64,000 nt of DNA from Pseudomonadota bacterium (GCA_018241665.1 JAFEDK010000005.1:62001-126000); one strand, 5' to 3'. Shown: positions 35,136 through 43,568, counted from the first letter of the stretch. Made by a program: numbers and translations. The notes: a model not told the origin generated them from the letters alone.

Positions 35136-36041
35136 ATGAAGCCGTCCTCCTCCTTCCCCCGCCCCGCCGCTGCCGCGCTGCTGTTGATGTCACTGATCTG
35201 GGGCTACAACTGGGTGGTGATGAAGCAGGTGATCCGCTACGCCGATCCCTTCGACTTCTCGGCGATCCGCACGCTGCTCGGTGCCCTGTCCCTGTTCGCG
35301 CTGCTGCTCCTGCGCCGCCGCCCGCTGAAACTGGTCGCCGCCCGGCAGACCATCCTGCTCGGCCTCTTGCAGACCGCCGCCTTCACCGCACTGATCCAGT
35401 GGGCGCTGGTGGCCGGCGGCGCCGGCAAGACCGCGGTGCTGGTCTACACCATGCCCTTCTGGCTGGTGCCGCTGGCGGCTTGGCGCCTCGGCGAGCACAT
35501 CAGCCCGCTCCAGCAGGCCGGCACCCTGGTGGCCGCCGGCGGCCTGCTGCTGATCCTCGAACCCTGGGGTGCCGCCCACGGCAGCCTGACCAGCAACCTG
35601 CTCGCGCTGGCCGGCAGCCTCGCCTGGGCACTGGCGACCGTCGTCGCCAAGCGTCTGCGCCAGCAGCACGAAGTGGATGTGCTGACGCTGACCGCCTGGC
35701 AGATGCTGTTCGGCGCGCTGGCCCTGTGCGTCGTCGCCGCGCTGCATCCGTCGCGCCCCATCGACCCGACGCCCTACTTCTTCGGCGCCCTCGCCTTCAA
35801 CGCGCTGCTCGCCACCGGCCTGGCCTGGCTGCTGTGGCTCTACGTGCTGGAGCACCTGCCCGCCGCCATCGCTGGCCTGTCGGCCCTCGGCATCCCGGCC
35901 ATCGGCGTGCTCGCCGGCTGGCTGGAGCTGGGCGAACGCCCCAGCAACGCCGAGCTCGGCGGCATGCTGCTGATCGGCGCCGCGCTGCTGCTCGTCAATC
36001 TCGTCCCGGTCCTCCGCCGCGGCGGCCCACCCCGTTCCTGA
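35136..36041 (+). CDS. EamA-family (DMT) transporter
   Basis: 301 residues from MKPSSSFPRPAAAALLLMSL with ten predicted membrane helices in two EamA halves (SLIWGYNWVVMKQVIRYADPF in the first; GSLAWALATVVAKRLRQQHEVD and LGIPAIGVLAGWLELGERPS in the second). Members export amino acids or metabolites across the inner membrane. No clear ribosome site precedes the ATG. The response-regulator gene starts 11 bases later and may be co-transcribed. Substrate unknown. Confidence 0.88.
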   Translation: MKPSSSFPRPAAAALLLMSLIWGYNWVVMKQVIRYADPFDFSAIRTLLGALSLFALLLLRRRPLKLVAARQTILLGLLQTAAFTALIQWALVAGGAGKTAVLVYTMPFWLVPLAAWRLGEHISPLQQAGTLVAAGGLLLILEPWGAAHGSLTSNLLALAGSLAWALATVVAKRLRQQHEVDVLTLTAWQMLFGALALCVVAALHPSRPIDPTPYFFGALAFNALLATGLAWLLWLYVLEHLPAAIAGLSALGIPAIGVLAGWLELGERPSNAELGGMLLIGAALLLVNLVPVLRRGGPPRS

Positions 36042-36052
36042 ACAGGTTTGCC

Positions 36053-36754
36053 ATGACCACGCCCCGCCCCTGCATCCACTGCATCGACGACACCCCGGCC
36101 ACCCGCCGTGCCCTCGCCGCCAGCGCCACCAGCCTGGATCTTCCGCTGCACACCTGGGACAGCCCGGACGAATTGCGCAGCGCCCTCGACGGCGACGCCT
36201 GTGGCGTGATCCTGGTGGACATCCGCCACACCGACGGCGACTGCGCCGACTTCATCGCCGGACTCAGCGCCGACGGCATCGACCTGCCGGTGATCGTGCT
36301 GGCCGCCGATGCGGACACCGCCCAATGCCGGCAGGCCTTCCACGCCGGCGCCGCGGACTTCCTGGAAAAGCCGCTGCAGCGCGACGAACTGCGCCAGGCC
36401 CTGCGCTACAGCATCGGCCAGCACGTGCTGCAGCACGCCCGCCTCGACGCGGAACGCCAGGCACGCCAGCGCTACGCGCAGCTGTCGGAACGGGAACGGG
36501 AAGTCCTGGCGATGATCGTCGCCGGCCTCACCAACAAGGAAGTCGCCCGCGCACTGGAAGTGTCGCCGCGCACCGTCGAAGTCCATCGCTCCCGCCTGGG
36601 GCGCAAGCTCGGGACGGATTCGTTTGCGCAGATGGTGAGGTGTTATGCGGGGCTGGTGGAGGGCGACGGCGTGTCCGACACGGTGGGGTCCGTACGGGTC
36701 AGCGAGCGGGGACACATGCCTGTGGGGTCGAATTCATTCGACCTGCGGGTGTGA
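36053..36754 (+). CDS. FixJ/NarL-type response regulator (orphan) with a repeat-derived C-terminus
   Basis: 233 residues. The receiver domain (about 1-120) has the acidic pair in CIDDTPA, the phosphorylatable Asp in GVILVDIRHTDG and Lys in FLEKPLQRDEL. The LuxR-type helix-turn-helix (about 145-205) reads LSEREREVLAMIVAGLTNKEVARALEVSPRTVEVHRSRLGRKLG. No histidine kinase is adjacent. The domain ends near residue 205; the last 30 residues are not part of the fold, and the final ones (MPVGSNSFDLRV) are encoded by a REP-like repeat arm. Confidence 0.9.
   Translation: MTTPRPCIHCIDDTPATRRALAASATSLDLPLHTWDSPDELRSALDGDACGVILVDIRHTDGDCADFIAGLSADGIDLPVIVLAADADTAQCRQAFHAGAADFLEKPLQRDELRQALRYSIGQHVLQHARLDAERQARQRYAQLSEREREVLAMIVAGLTNKEVARALEVSPRTVEVHRSRLGRKLGTDSFAQMVRCYAGLVEGDGVSDTVGSVRVSERGHMPVGSNSFDLRV
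36722..36743. repeat. REP-like arm, GTCGAC-type variant, inside the response-regulator 3' end
   Basis: A 22-base arm with core GGTCGAATTCATTCGACC, differing from the main family by a compensating C-to-T / G-to-A pair that keeps the palindrome. It overlaps the last codons of the response regulator. Its inverse partner is at 36881-36902. Confidence 0.82.
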
Positions 36755-36880
36755 TGACCTGACAGCTTGGCTGCCTGCTTGCCCTTGCGGGGCGAGTTCC
36801 GGCCGATTCAAGGTCCAGGCAGGGCAAGGGGCCGGCAAGGGCATGATGCGCCAAGCGCCCGCAGGAGCTGACCCCATCGA

Positions 36881-36902
36881 GGTCGAATGAATTCGACCCC
36901 AC
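36881..36902. repeat. REP-like arm, GTCGAC-type variant, inverse partner
   Basis: GGTCGAATGAATTCGACC with CCCAC edge is the exact inverse of the arm at 36722-36743. The two arms are separated by 137 bases rather than the usual 23. It lies next to the stop codon of the tautomerase gene. Confidence 0.82.
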
Positions 36903-36906
36903 GGGG

Positions 36907-37098
36907 TCAGGCGGGCCTCTCCGACCACAGCACCCCGCCGGTCGCCCAGTTCTCCCGCTTCACATCCACAAACAGGATATCCACCGCCGACGGCTCGCAG
37001 CCGAGCACGCGGCAGGTTTCACGGGTCAGCGCCTCGACGAGCTCGCGCTTTTCGGCCGGCGTGCGGCCTTCAAAGAGTTCGATGTGCAGGGTCGGCAT
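36907..37098 (-). CDS. 4-oxalocrotonate tautomerase family protein
   Basis: 63 residues beginning MPTLHIELFEGRTPAEKRELVEALT; removal of Met exposes the catalytic Pro1 typical of the family. The length (62 after processing) matches classical 4-OT monomers. The usual reaction is keto-enol tautomerisation of dicarboxylates. It follows the class II aldolase gene (184-base gap with a REPIN) in a leftward group after allA copy 2. The substrate is unknown and may be an unsaturated or keto acid in purine-ring catabolism. Confidence 0.88.
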   Translation of the reverse strand: MPTLHIELFEGRTPAEKRELVEALTRETCRVLGCEPSAVDILFVDVKRENWATGGVLWSERPA

Positions 37099-37167
37099 GG
37101 AAGTGCCCTTTCAGGTTTGGATTGCGGGGTTTTGCTTATGGGGGCATCCCTGTGGGGGCGAATTTTT

Positions 37168-37234
37168 GTGGGGGCGAATTCATTCGCCCTCAGTCGGCTC
37201 GACGAAGTCCGCGGGCGAATGAATTCGCCCCCAC
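37168..37234. repeat. REPIN-like element, copy 3 (inverted orientation)
   Basis: Arms at 37168-37189 and 37213-37234 with a 23-base spacer that reads as the reverse complement of the spacers in copies 2, 4 and 5 (TCAGTCGGCTCGACGAAG). This shows the element has a polarity and sits here reversed. A shortened arm (TGTGGGGGCGAATTTT) precedes it at 37151. Confidence 0.9.
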
Positions 37235-37282
37235 TGGATGCCGCTCCCCACCGGGTGCTGCCCCCCACTGAGCGTTACAGCA

Positions 37283-38065
37283 TCAAGCCGCAAACGACGG
37301 ATCGTCCCGCATCAACCGACGCAGCAACATCGGCCATTCGAGCGCGCCTTCCGGCGCCGGGTCGGCGGTGAGCTGGCGGTGGCTGCGGGCCAACACGTCG
37401 TCCGGCGGCATCGCCCGGCGGGTGGCATCGGGGGCGGCGGCCATTGCGGCGAGCTGGATTTCGCAGGCCTGCTCCAGGGTGTGCATCAGCACGTAGGCCT
37501 CGGCCACCGTGCGGCCGCAGGTCAGGGTGCCGTGGTTACGCAGCAGCAGCGCCGGGTGCTGCCCGAGGGCGGCAACCAGCTTGGCCAGTTCGGGGGCGTC
37601 GAAGACGAGGCCGCCGTAGTCGTGGATGCCGATGTCGCGCCAGAAACGCAGCGCCGGCTGGGACAGCGGCAGCAGGCCGTCGGCCAGCGTGGACACGGCA
37701 ATGCCGGCACGCGTGTGGAGATGCAGCACGCAATGGGCGTCCGGCCGGGCACGGTGCACCGCCGAGTGGATCGCGAAGCCCGCCGGGCTGGCGATGCCCT
37801 TCCCGGCCAGCACCTGGCCGGCAAAATCCACCACCAGCAGGTTGGAGGCGGTGACTTCCTCGAAGCCCAGCCCGAAGCGGTTGATCAGGAAGGCGTCGTC
37901 ACGCCCGGGCAGGCGCCGCGAGATGTGCGTGTAGACCAGATCGTCCCAGCCCTTGCGGGCCACCAGGCGGTAGCAGGCGGCCACGTCCACCCGCGCCCGC
38001 CACTCCACCTCGCCGAAGGCCCGGGGCCGCCGGGCGTAGGCTTCGCCGACATCGTCGCTGGACAT
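37283..38065 (-). CDS. Class II aldolase/adducin-family protein
   Basis: 260 residues. The zinc-binding histidines are seen in HCVLHLHTRAGIAVS and LLLRNHGTLTCG, with the ribulose-phosphate-epimerase/fuculose-aldolase type start WRARVDVAACYRLVARKGWDDLVYTHISRRLPG. These enzymes cleave or decarboxylate hydroxy-keto acids or sugar phosphates; the non-phosphate branch is frequent near purine genes. AAGGAGAC upstream of its ATG overlaps the end of allA copy 2, so the two are co-transcribed. Reaction unknown. Confidence 0.87.
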   Translation of the reverse strand: MSSDDVGEAYARRPRAFGEVEWRARVDVAACYRLVARKGWDDLVYTHISRRLPGRDDAFLINRFGLGFEEVTASNLLVVDFAGQVLAGKGIASPAGFAIHSAVHRARPDAHCVLHLHTRAGIAVSTLADGLLPLSQPALRFWRDIGIHDYGGLVFDAPELAKLVAALGQHPALLLRNHGTLTCGRTVAEAYVLMHTLEQACEIQLAAMAAAPDATRRAMPPDDVLARSHRQLTADPAPEGALEWPMLLRRLMRDDPSFAA

Positions 38066-38075
38066 GGCCGTCTCC

Positions 38076-38576
38076 TTACAGGGCCGGGATCACCGCGCCG
38101 GGATCGAGACTCACCTCGTCGCAGTTAGGGGCGTTGCCGCTGCGATCCACGACGAGGAAGTCGCACACCGTCTCCAGCGCCAGCAGCGGGTGGTGCCACA
38201 CGCCGGTGGCGTAGTTGACGCCCTGGTCGCCGCGGGCCAGGAAGACCCGCAGGTCTTCCGCCTTCGGCGCCGCGCCGGCCGGCGCCACCACCACCAGGTA
38301 GGGCTTGCCGGACATCGGGATAAAGGCCTGGCTGGCCAGCGGGTGGCGCTCCATCATCTCGACGCTGAAGGGCAGCGTGCGCGGCTGGCCGCGGAAGATG
38401 GAGACGATCACCTTGCCGTCCGGGCCCGCTTCGATCTGGGCGAGGTCGTGGTAGCGCTCGGTGTTGCCGGCGTTGATGGTGAAATGGCGCACCGCGTCGC
38501 TCGCCTCGATGACTTCGCCGAAGGGGGCGAAGGCTTCGCGGGTGAGCGGCTGCGGGCTCAGGCTGAGGCTGTTCAT
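38076..38576 (-). CDS. allA: Ureidoglycolate lyase, copy 2
   Basis: 166 residues, same length as the copy at 23408 and differing at five positions (for example VVAPAGAA against VVASAGAA and ARGDQGV against ASGEQGV). The active region [16 protein letters not shown] is unchanged, so both copies should work. It follows alc copy 2 and precedes the class II aldolase gene by 10 bases. Confidence 0.95.
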   Translation of the reverse strand: MNSLSLSPQPLTREAFAPFGEVIEASDAVRHFTINAGNTERYHDLAQIEAGPDGKVIVSIFRGQPRTLPFSVEMMERHPLASQAFIPMSGKPYLVVVAPAGAAPKAEDLRVFLARGDQGVNYATGVWHHPLLALETVCDFLVVDRSGNAPNCDEVSLDPGAVIPAL

Positions 38577-38585
38577 GGCCGCTCC

Positions 38586-39629
38586 TTACTTGGCCACCTT
38601 GCCCCACAGGCGCAGGCGCGACACGCCGCCGTCGGGGAAGATGTTGAAGCGCACATGGGTGATCGGCCCGAGCCTGGCGATCTGTTCGGTGAAGGTATGC
38701 ACGGCGTCCATCGTCAGCTTCTGCTCGGGCAGCAGGGTCTGCCAGAACATGCTCTGGGTGGTGATGGAACGATCGGTGCCACCGCTCACAAAGGCCGCCT
38801 GGATCGAGCACCGGTCCGGGAAGTTGCCCTTGAAGAAGGCGGTGTCCACTTCGATCTTGTCGACCGTGCCGGCGGCGCCCAGTTCGAGCACGCACCAGTC
38901 GTTGCCCGGTTCGCGGCGGCGGCGGGTCTCCCAGCCGTCGCCCATGTTCTGGCCGCGGCCGGGCAGCAGCAGCGCGGCGACGGTGGAGCCGAAGCTGGCG
39001 TCGTTCCACGACACCGCGCGGCCGCCGTTCTCCATCGCCACGAGGTCGATGGTCTCGTCGCCGGTCAGGCTTTCCAGCGCGCCGACCGGGCGGCCATAAA
39101 CGCGCAGGCGGGCGATACCGCCGTCCGGGAAGATGTTGACGCGCAGGTGGGTCCACGCTGCATCGCTGGCACATTCGAGGATGTGGTGGCTGTTGGGGCC
39201 GAGGGGCGTGGCGGGCAGGATCTCGGTCCAGCTGGCGGCCTTCAGGCTCTCCACGTCGTCAGTGCCCGATACGGTGGCCTCGATGGACACTGCCGGCGGG
39301 TAGTTGCCGGTGAAGTGGCTGGTGTCCACGTCGAAGCCGCGGATCACGCCCTTCACGCCGAGCTTGAGCAGCGCCCAGTCGTGGCCGGCGACGCGTTTGC
39401 GGCGGGATTCCCAGCCGTCCATCCACTTGCCGTTGGTGTCGAACTTGCCCGGCACGAACTGGGCCGGTTCCGGGTTGAGCATGCGCGACACTTCGGCGAA
39501 GAAGTCGTCGGAGGCGTACAGCGCCTGCGCGCCGAGGCGCGGGTTGGCGAGATCCACCGAACGCAGTGCCCAGTCGGGCAGTTCGGCGGGGGCGGCGAAA
39601 ACGGGGGCGCCGGGGGTGTGGCTGGCCAT
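38586..39629 (-). CDS. alc: Allantoicase, copy 2
   Basis: 347 residues, about 98 percent identical to the copy at 23918; most changes are conservative (Y/F, L/M, S/T, K/R). The duplicated half-domain motif (MDGWESRR and GDGWETRR) is intact. The AAGGAGA ribosome site and about 35 bases upstream are shared with copy 1, after which similarity fades. Here the upstream neighbour is a C4-dicarboxylate transporter gene rather than an NCS1 permease. Confidence 0.96.
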   Translation of the reverse strand: MASHTPGAPVFAAPAELPDWALRSVDLANPRLGAQALYASDDFFAEVSRMLNPEPAQFVPGKFDTNGKWMDGWESRRKRVAGHDWALLKLGVKGVIRGFDVDTSHFTGNYPPAVSIEATVSGTDDVESLKAASWTEILPATPLGPNSHHILECASDAAWTHLRVNIFPDGGIARLRVYGRPVGALESLTGDETIDLVAMENGGRAVSWNDASFGSTVAALLLPGRGQNMGDGWETRRRREPGNDWCVLELGAAGTVDKIEVDTAFFKGNFPDRCSIQAAFVSGGTDRSITTQSMFWQTLLPEQKLTMDAVHTFTEQIARLGPITHVRFNIFPDGGVSRLRLWGKVAK

Positions 39630-39698
39630 GAGTCAGGTCTCCTTTGAATTTTGGATTGCGATGCAGGGGAGCCATCCACCCACAAAGGGCAACGTGCT

Positions 39699-39717
39699 CC
39701 CGGTTAAAAAAACCGGG
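39699..39717 (-). terminator. Terminator after the DctA-like gene
   Basis: CCCGGTT (39699-39705) and AACCGGG (39711-39717) enclose AAAAA; a second overlapping GC stem (CCGGGG..GGCCCCGG) lies to the right. It follows the stop of the leftward transporter gene by about 35 bases and separates it from alc copy 2. Confidence 0.65.
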
Positions 39718-39750
39718 GGGCCGAGCTGGCGGCCCCGGTCGGATGTCATG

Positions 39751-41112
39751 TCAGCGGGACACCAGCTCCTGCTGTGCGGCCAGCGGGCCGGTGCTGGCAA
39801 GGGCTTCGCGCTCTTCGGTGAGGCCGTCCGGGGACGTCGCGTTGAGGTCCACCGGGATCACGCCGTCCAGTACGCCTCGCGCCCGCTCCCGGTCGATGTC
39901 CTTCTCCCACACGCCGATCACGACGGTGGCGACGCAGTTGCCGATCATGTTGGTGAGCGCCCGCGCCATGCCCATGAACCAGTCCACCGACAGCACCAGC
40001 ACCAGGCCGATGGCCGGGATCGCCGGCACGGCGGACAGCGTGGCGGCCAGGATCACGATGGCCGAGCCCGGCACGCCGTGCGCGCCCTTCGAGGTCACCA
40101 GGGAAATGGCCAGGATGGTCAGCAGGTCCGTCATTGACAGCGGCGTGTTGGTGGCCTGGGCGATGAAGACCGCCGCCAGGGTCAGGTAGATGGAAAAACC
40201 GTCCAGGTTGAAGGAATAGCCGGTGGGGATCACCAGGCCAACCGTCGAATTCTTGATGCCCATGAGTTCAAGCTTGCGCATGACCTGGGGCAGCACCGCA
40301 TCGGACGACGCGGTGCCCAGCACCACCAGCAGTTCCTCCCGCAGGTAGCGCAGCAGCTTGAAGATGTCGAAGCCTGCCAAACGCAGGATGGCGCCGAGCA
40401 CGACGACCACGAAGACCGCACAGTTCACGTAGAACAGGGCCACCAGCATGCCCAGCTGCTTGAGCGAACCCACACCGTACTTGCCCACCGTGAAGGCGAT
40501 CGCGCCGAGCACGCCCAGCGGCGCCAGCTTGACGATGTAGCCGATCACCTTGAAGAACACGTGGGCCAGGCTGTCGATCGCCAGCGTGACCGGCCGCCCC
40601 CGCTCGCCGAGGGCCGCCACCGCACAGCCGAACAGGATGGCCAGCAGCAGGACCTGCAGGATGTCGCCCTTGGCGAAGGCATCCATGAAGGTGTTCGGAA
40701 TGATCCTGAGCAGGAAATCCACCGTGCTGGTGGCCTGGGCGGCCTTCTCCGCGTAACCGGCCATCGCCGACGCGTCGAGGTTGTGGGGATCGACATTCAT
40801 GCCGGCGCCGGGTTGCAGCACGTAGGCCAGCAGCACGCCGAGGGCCAGCGCAAAGGTGGTGACGACTTCGAAGTACAGCAGCGCCTTGACCCCGACGCGC
40901 CCGACCTTCTTGAGATCGCCGGTGCTGCAGATGCCATGGACGACCACGCAGAACACCAGCGGCGCGATGATCGCCTTGATCAGCTTGATGAAGCCGTCGC
41001 CCAGGGGCTTCAGCTTGGTGGCGAAATCGGGCCACAGGGCGCCGACGACGATCCCCAGGACGAGGGCAATGACAACCTGCCCGAACAGTGTCTTGTAAAA
41101 GCGCTTGTGCAT
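39751..41112 (-). CDS. DctA-family dicarboxylate/cation symporter with altered substrate motif
   Basis: 453 residues, full length, of the DAACS family: FYKTLFGQVVIALVLGIVVG at the start, GTASSDAVLPQVMRKLE (serine-rich hairpin region) and TGYSFNLDGFSIYLTLAAVFIAQATN. In DctA the last motif is normally NLDGT (NMDGT in glutamate carriers); here the threonine that helps bind ion and substrate is Phe. This suggests a changed substrate, possibly a purine-derived acid such as ureidoglycolate or allantoate, since it sits upstream of alc-allA and faces a GntR gene. That assignment is inference. Confidence 0.88.
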   Translation of the reverse strand: MHKRFYKTLFGQVVIALVLGIVVGALWPDFATKLKPLGDGFIKLIKAIIAPLVFCVVVHGICSTGDLKKVGRVGVKALLYFEVVTTFALALGVLLAYVLQPGAGMNVDPHNLDASAMAGYAEKAAQATSTVDFLLRIIPNTFMDAFAKGDILQVLLLAILFGCAVAALGERGRPVTLAIDSLAHVFFKVIGYIVKLAPLGVLGAIAFTVGKYGVGSLKQLGMLVALFYVNCAVFVVVVLGAILRLAGFDIFKLLRYLREELLVVLGTASSDAVLPQVMRKLELMGIKNSTVGLVIPTGYSFNLDGFSIYLTLAAVFIAQATNTPLSMTDLLTILAISLVTSKGAHGVPGSAIVILAATLSAVPAIPAIGLVLVLSVDWFMGMARALTNMIGNCVATVVIGVWEKDIDRERARGVLDGVIPVDLNATSPDGLTEEREALASTGPLAAQQELVSR

Positions 41113-41258
41113 GGTTTACCTCTTGAGCCGGATGAAAGAAGGCCCCCCAGGGGCGGCCGTTCGGGTGCCGCAGTGACGACGGAAGCGATTGCCACCCGTC
41201 CATCCTTGGCCATCGATGCCAAAGCCGCCTGGTATTGCAGCCCGCACAGATGCCTACA

Positions 41259-41278
41259 AACATATTTTGTAAAATGTT
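41259..41278. promoter_or_regulatory. AT-rich inverted repeat between divergent DctA-like and GntR genes
   Basis: AACAT (41259-41263) and ATGTT (41274-41278) flank ATTTTGTAAA in an AT-rich stretch of about 100 bases that stands out from its GC-rich surroundings. The site lies between divergent genes and is a candidate operator for the GntR protein. Confidence 0.4.
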
Positions 41279-41399
41279 AGTTACAAGCTCAGAGTTATAC
41301 CAATAAAAATTTCTTCTAAAAAAACACTCCAATACCAGCCGACATTTGCCCACCGCGGCGCATGGTGTGAAAATCGGCGCCCACACCAAGGGAACGCTC

Positions 41400-42062
41400 A
41401 TGAACCTGCCGGACGCCGAAGGCCTGCTGATGGCCGACAAGGCTTTTCTTGCACTGCGGGCGCTGCTCACCGACGGTGGCCTGCGTGCCGGACAATTCGT
41501 CTCGATGCCCGACCTGATGCGCATCCTCGACATGCCCATGGCACCGGTGCGCGAGGCCGTCAAACGGGCCGAAGCCGTGGCCCTGGTCCGCGTACTGCCC
41601 AAGCGCGGCGTGGCGGTCATGGAAGCCACCCCGGCCCTCATCCGCGACTGCTTCCATCTGCGCACCATCCTCGACCAGGAAGGCGCCCGGGAACTGGTCC
41701 GCAGCGGTGCCGGCAACCGTCTCGACGGACTGCGGGACAGCCACCAGCGGGTCCTCGACGCGGCCCGCGAAGGCATCACCCCCGCGCTGCAACAGGAGGC
41801 CATGCAGGTGGACTGGGACCTCCACACGGCCCTGTCCGAAGCCCTCGGCAACGACAGCGCCCGGGAAATCTACGCCCGCAACCGGGACCGGATCTCCGTC
41901 ATGCAGCATTCCCGCCCCCTCCTTCCCGACCGCATCATCCCCGCCATGGGTGAGCACCTGGCCATCCTCGACGCGGTGGCCGGCGGCGACGAGAACGCCG
42001 CGGCAGCAGCGGTGCGCGACCATTTCCGCCAGACCCTGCGCTGGTGGGGCATCATCGCCTGA
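41400..42062 (+). CDS. GntR-family (FCD-type) regulator
   Basis: 220 residues from MNLPDAEGLLMADKAFLALR. Winged-helix N-terminus (LRAGQFVSMPDLMRILDMPMAPVREAVKRAEAVALVRVLPKRGVAV) and FCD effector domain (FHLRTILDQEGARELV, DWDLHTALSEALGND, GEHLAILDAVAGGDENAAAAAVRDHF). It is divergent from the DctA-like gene and converges with puuE copy 2, so it probably controls the transporter and perhaps alc-allA copy 2. It is not close in sequence to the GntR protein at 26940. Confidence 0.9.
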   Translation: MNLPDAEGLLMADKAFLALRALLTDGGLRAGQFVSMPDLMRILDMPMAPVREAVKRAEAVALVRVLPKRGVAVMEATPALIRDCFHLRTILDQEGARELVRSGAGNRLDGLRDSHQRVLDAAREGITPALQQEAMQVDWDLHTALSEALGNDSAREIYARNRDRISVMQHSRPLLPDRIIPAMGEHLAILDAVAGGDENAAAAAVRDHFRQTLRWWGIIA

Positions 42063-42070
42063 CCCCCGGC

Positions 42071-42089
42071 CGGGGCGCTCAAGGCCCCG
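42071..42089. terminator. Bidirectional hairpin between converging GntR and puuE genes
   Basis: CGGGGC (42071-42076) and GCCCCG (42084-42089) form a 6-bp GC stem with a 7-base loop in the 40-base gap between the two stops. No T-tract is present. Confidence 0.45.
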
Positions 42090-42102
42090 CCCGCCACAGC
42101 TC

Positions 42103-43035
42103 TCAGCCCTGGAACGGGTGCTTCTCGATCCAGTGGCGGGCGATATCCACCCGCCGGCACACCCACACCCGATCATGTTTTTCAATATGGTCGAGGAAGC
42201 GCTGCAGCGCACGGAAACGTCCAGGACGGCCAAGCAGGCGGCAGTGCATGCCGACGCTGAGCATCGCCGGGCGCTCGTCGCCTTCTTCGTACATCACGTC
42301 GAAGGCATCGCGCAGGTATTCGAAGAACTCATCCCCGTGGGAGAAGCCCTGCGGCAGCGAGAAGCGCATGTCGTTGGTGTCGAGGGTGTAGGGCACGATC
42401 AGGTGCGGCGCGGTGCTGCCGTCGCTCTTCCGCACTTCGGACCAGAACGGCAGGTCGTCGCCGTAGTAGTCCGAGTCGTACAGGAAGCCACCGTGGTCGG
42501 CGACCAGGCGCCGCGTGTTGGGGGAATCCCGCCCGGTGTACCAGCCCAGCGGCCGCTCGCCGGTGAGCTGCTCGATGATCTGCATGCCGATCCGCATGTG
42601 CTCGCGCTCGGTGGCCTCGTCCACGTTCTGGTAGTGGATCCAGCGCCAGCCGTGGCAGGCGATCTCGTGGCCGAGTTCCTTGAAGGCGGCGGTGAGTTCG
42701 GGGTGGCGCTGCAACGCCATCGACACGCCGAAGATGGTCATCGGCAGCCCGCGCCGTTCGAACTCGCGCAGGAAGCGCCACACGCCGACGCGGGAGCCGT
42801 ATTCATAGACGCCCTCCATCGACAGGTGGCGGTCCGGAAAGGCCGGCGGGTTGAACAGCTCGGACAGGAATTGCTCGCTGCCGGCATCGCCGTGCAGCAC
42901 GCAGTTCTCGCCGCCCTCCTCGTAGTTGAGGACGAACTGGACAGCCACCCGGGCCTGGCCCGGCCAATCGGCAAAGGGCGGCTTGCGGCCGTAGCCGATC
43001 AGGTCGCGGGGATAGGCGGGATCGATCTTGCTCAT
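42103..43035 (-). CDS. puuE: Allantoinase (polysaccharide-deacetylase type), copy 2
   Basis: 310 residues from MSKIDPAYPRDLIGYGRKPP with AAGGAG upstream. It matches copy 1 (31384) nearly residue for residue from YPRDLIGYG to EKHPF, with two changes (R/Q and Q/R); the tails differ (FQG here, FRQHP there). It is next to uraD, puuD and uraH, so this is likely the ancestral location. Orientation is opposite to copy 1. Confidence 0.95.
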   Translation of the reverse strand: MSKIDPAYPRDLIGYGRKPPFADWPGQARVAVQFVLNYEEGGENCVLHGDAGSEQFLSELFNPPAFPDRHLSMEGVYEYGSRVGVWRFLREFERRGLPMTIFGVSMALQRHPELTAAFKELGHEIACHGWRWIHYQNVDEATEREHMRIGMQIIEQLTGERPLGWYTGRDSPNTRRLVADHGGFLYDSDYYGDDLPFWSEVRKSDGSTAPHLIVPYTLDTNDMRFSLPQGFSHGDEFFEYLRDAFDVMYEEGDERPAMLSVGMHCRLLGRPGRFRALQRFLDHIEKHDRVWVCRRVDIARHWIEKHPFQG

Positions 43036-43052
43036 GGCGGTTCTCCTTGCGC

Positions 43053-43568
43053 TCAGCCGAGCAGCGCGTCGAGGCGGAAGCGGGCGATGCGGCCGATCTG
43101 CGCCAGGCAGGTGCGGAACTCGGTGGCCGCGTCGTTGGCCAGGCGGGCTTCCACTGCATCCATGATCTGGTAGCGGGACAGGCCCTTCACCGCGATGACG
43201 AAGGGGAAGCCGAAACGTTCCCGGTAGGCGGCATTCAGCTTGCGCAGGCGGGCCAGCTCGTCGGCGCTGCACTGGTCGAGGCCGGCGCCGCGCTGCTCGC
43301 CGGTGGAGGCCACCGTCAGCGTACCGGCGGCGGCTTCCTTGCCCGCCAGCTCCGGGTGGGCGCGGATCAGGCCGAGCTTCTCGTCGTCCGTGGCGGCGTC
43401 GAGCACCGCCAGCATCGCGGTGTGCAGCGCCTCGACGTCGGCGAAGGGGCGGGCCGCCCAGGCCCGCTCGGGGATCCATGGGGAGTGTTCGAAGATGTCG
43501 GCCAGGCGGGCGACGAACGCATCCTGCGGCAGCGCCGACAGGGCGGCAATGGGAGTGGTCGCATTCAT
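43053..43568 (-). CDS. uraD: OHCU decarboxylase
   Basis: 171 residues from MNATTPIAALSALPQDAFVAR. Family motifs include FEHSPWIPERAWAARPF (with the active-site region), LGLIRAHPELAGK and FGFPFVIAVKGLSRYQIM. It decarboxylates 2-oxo-4-hydroxy-4-carboxy-5-ureidoimidazoline to S-allantoin, the third step from urate. It sits 17 bases upstream of puuE copy 2 in the same direction, with puuD and uraH further upstream. Confidence 0.95.
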   Translation of the reverse strand: MNATTPIAALSALPQDAFVARLADIFEHSPWIPERAWAARPFADVEALHTAMLAVLDAATDDEKLGLIRAHPELAGKEAAAGTLTVASTGEQRGAGLDQCSADELARLRKLNAAYRERFGFPFVIAVKGLSRYQIMDAVEARLANDAATEFRTCLAQIGRIARFRLDALLG

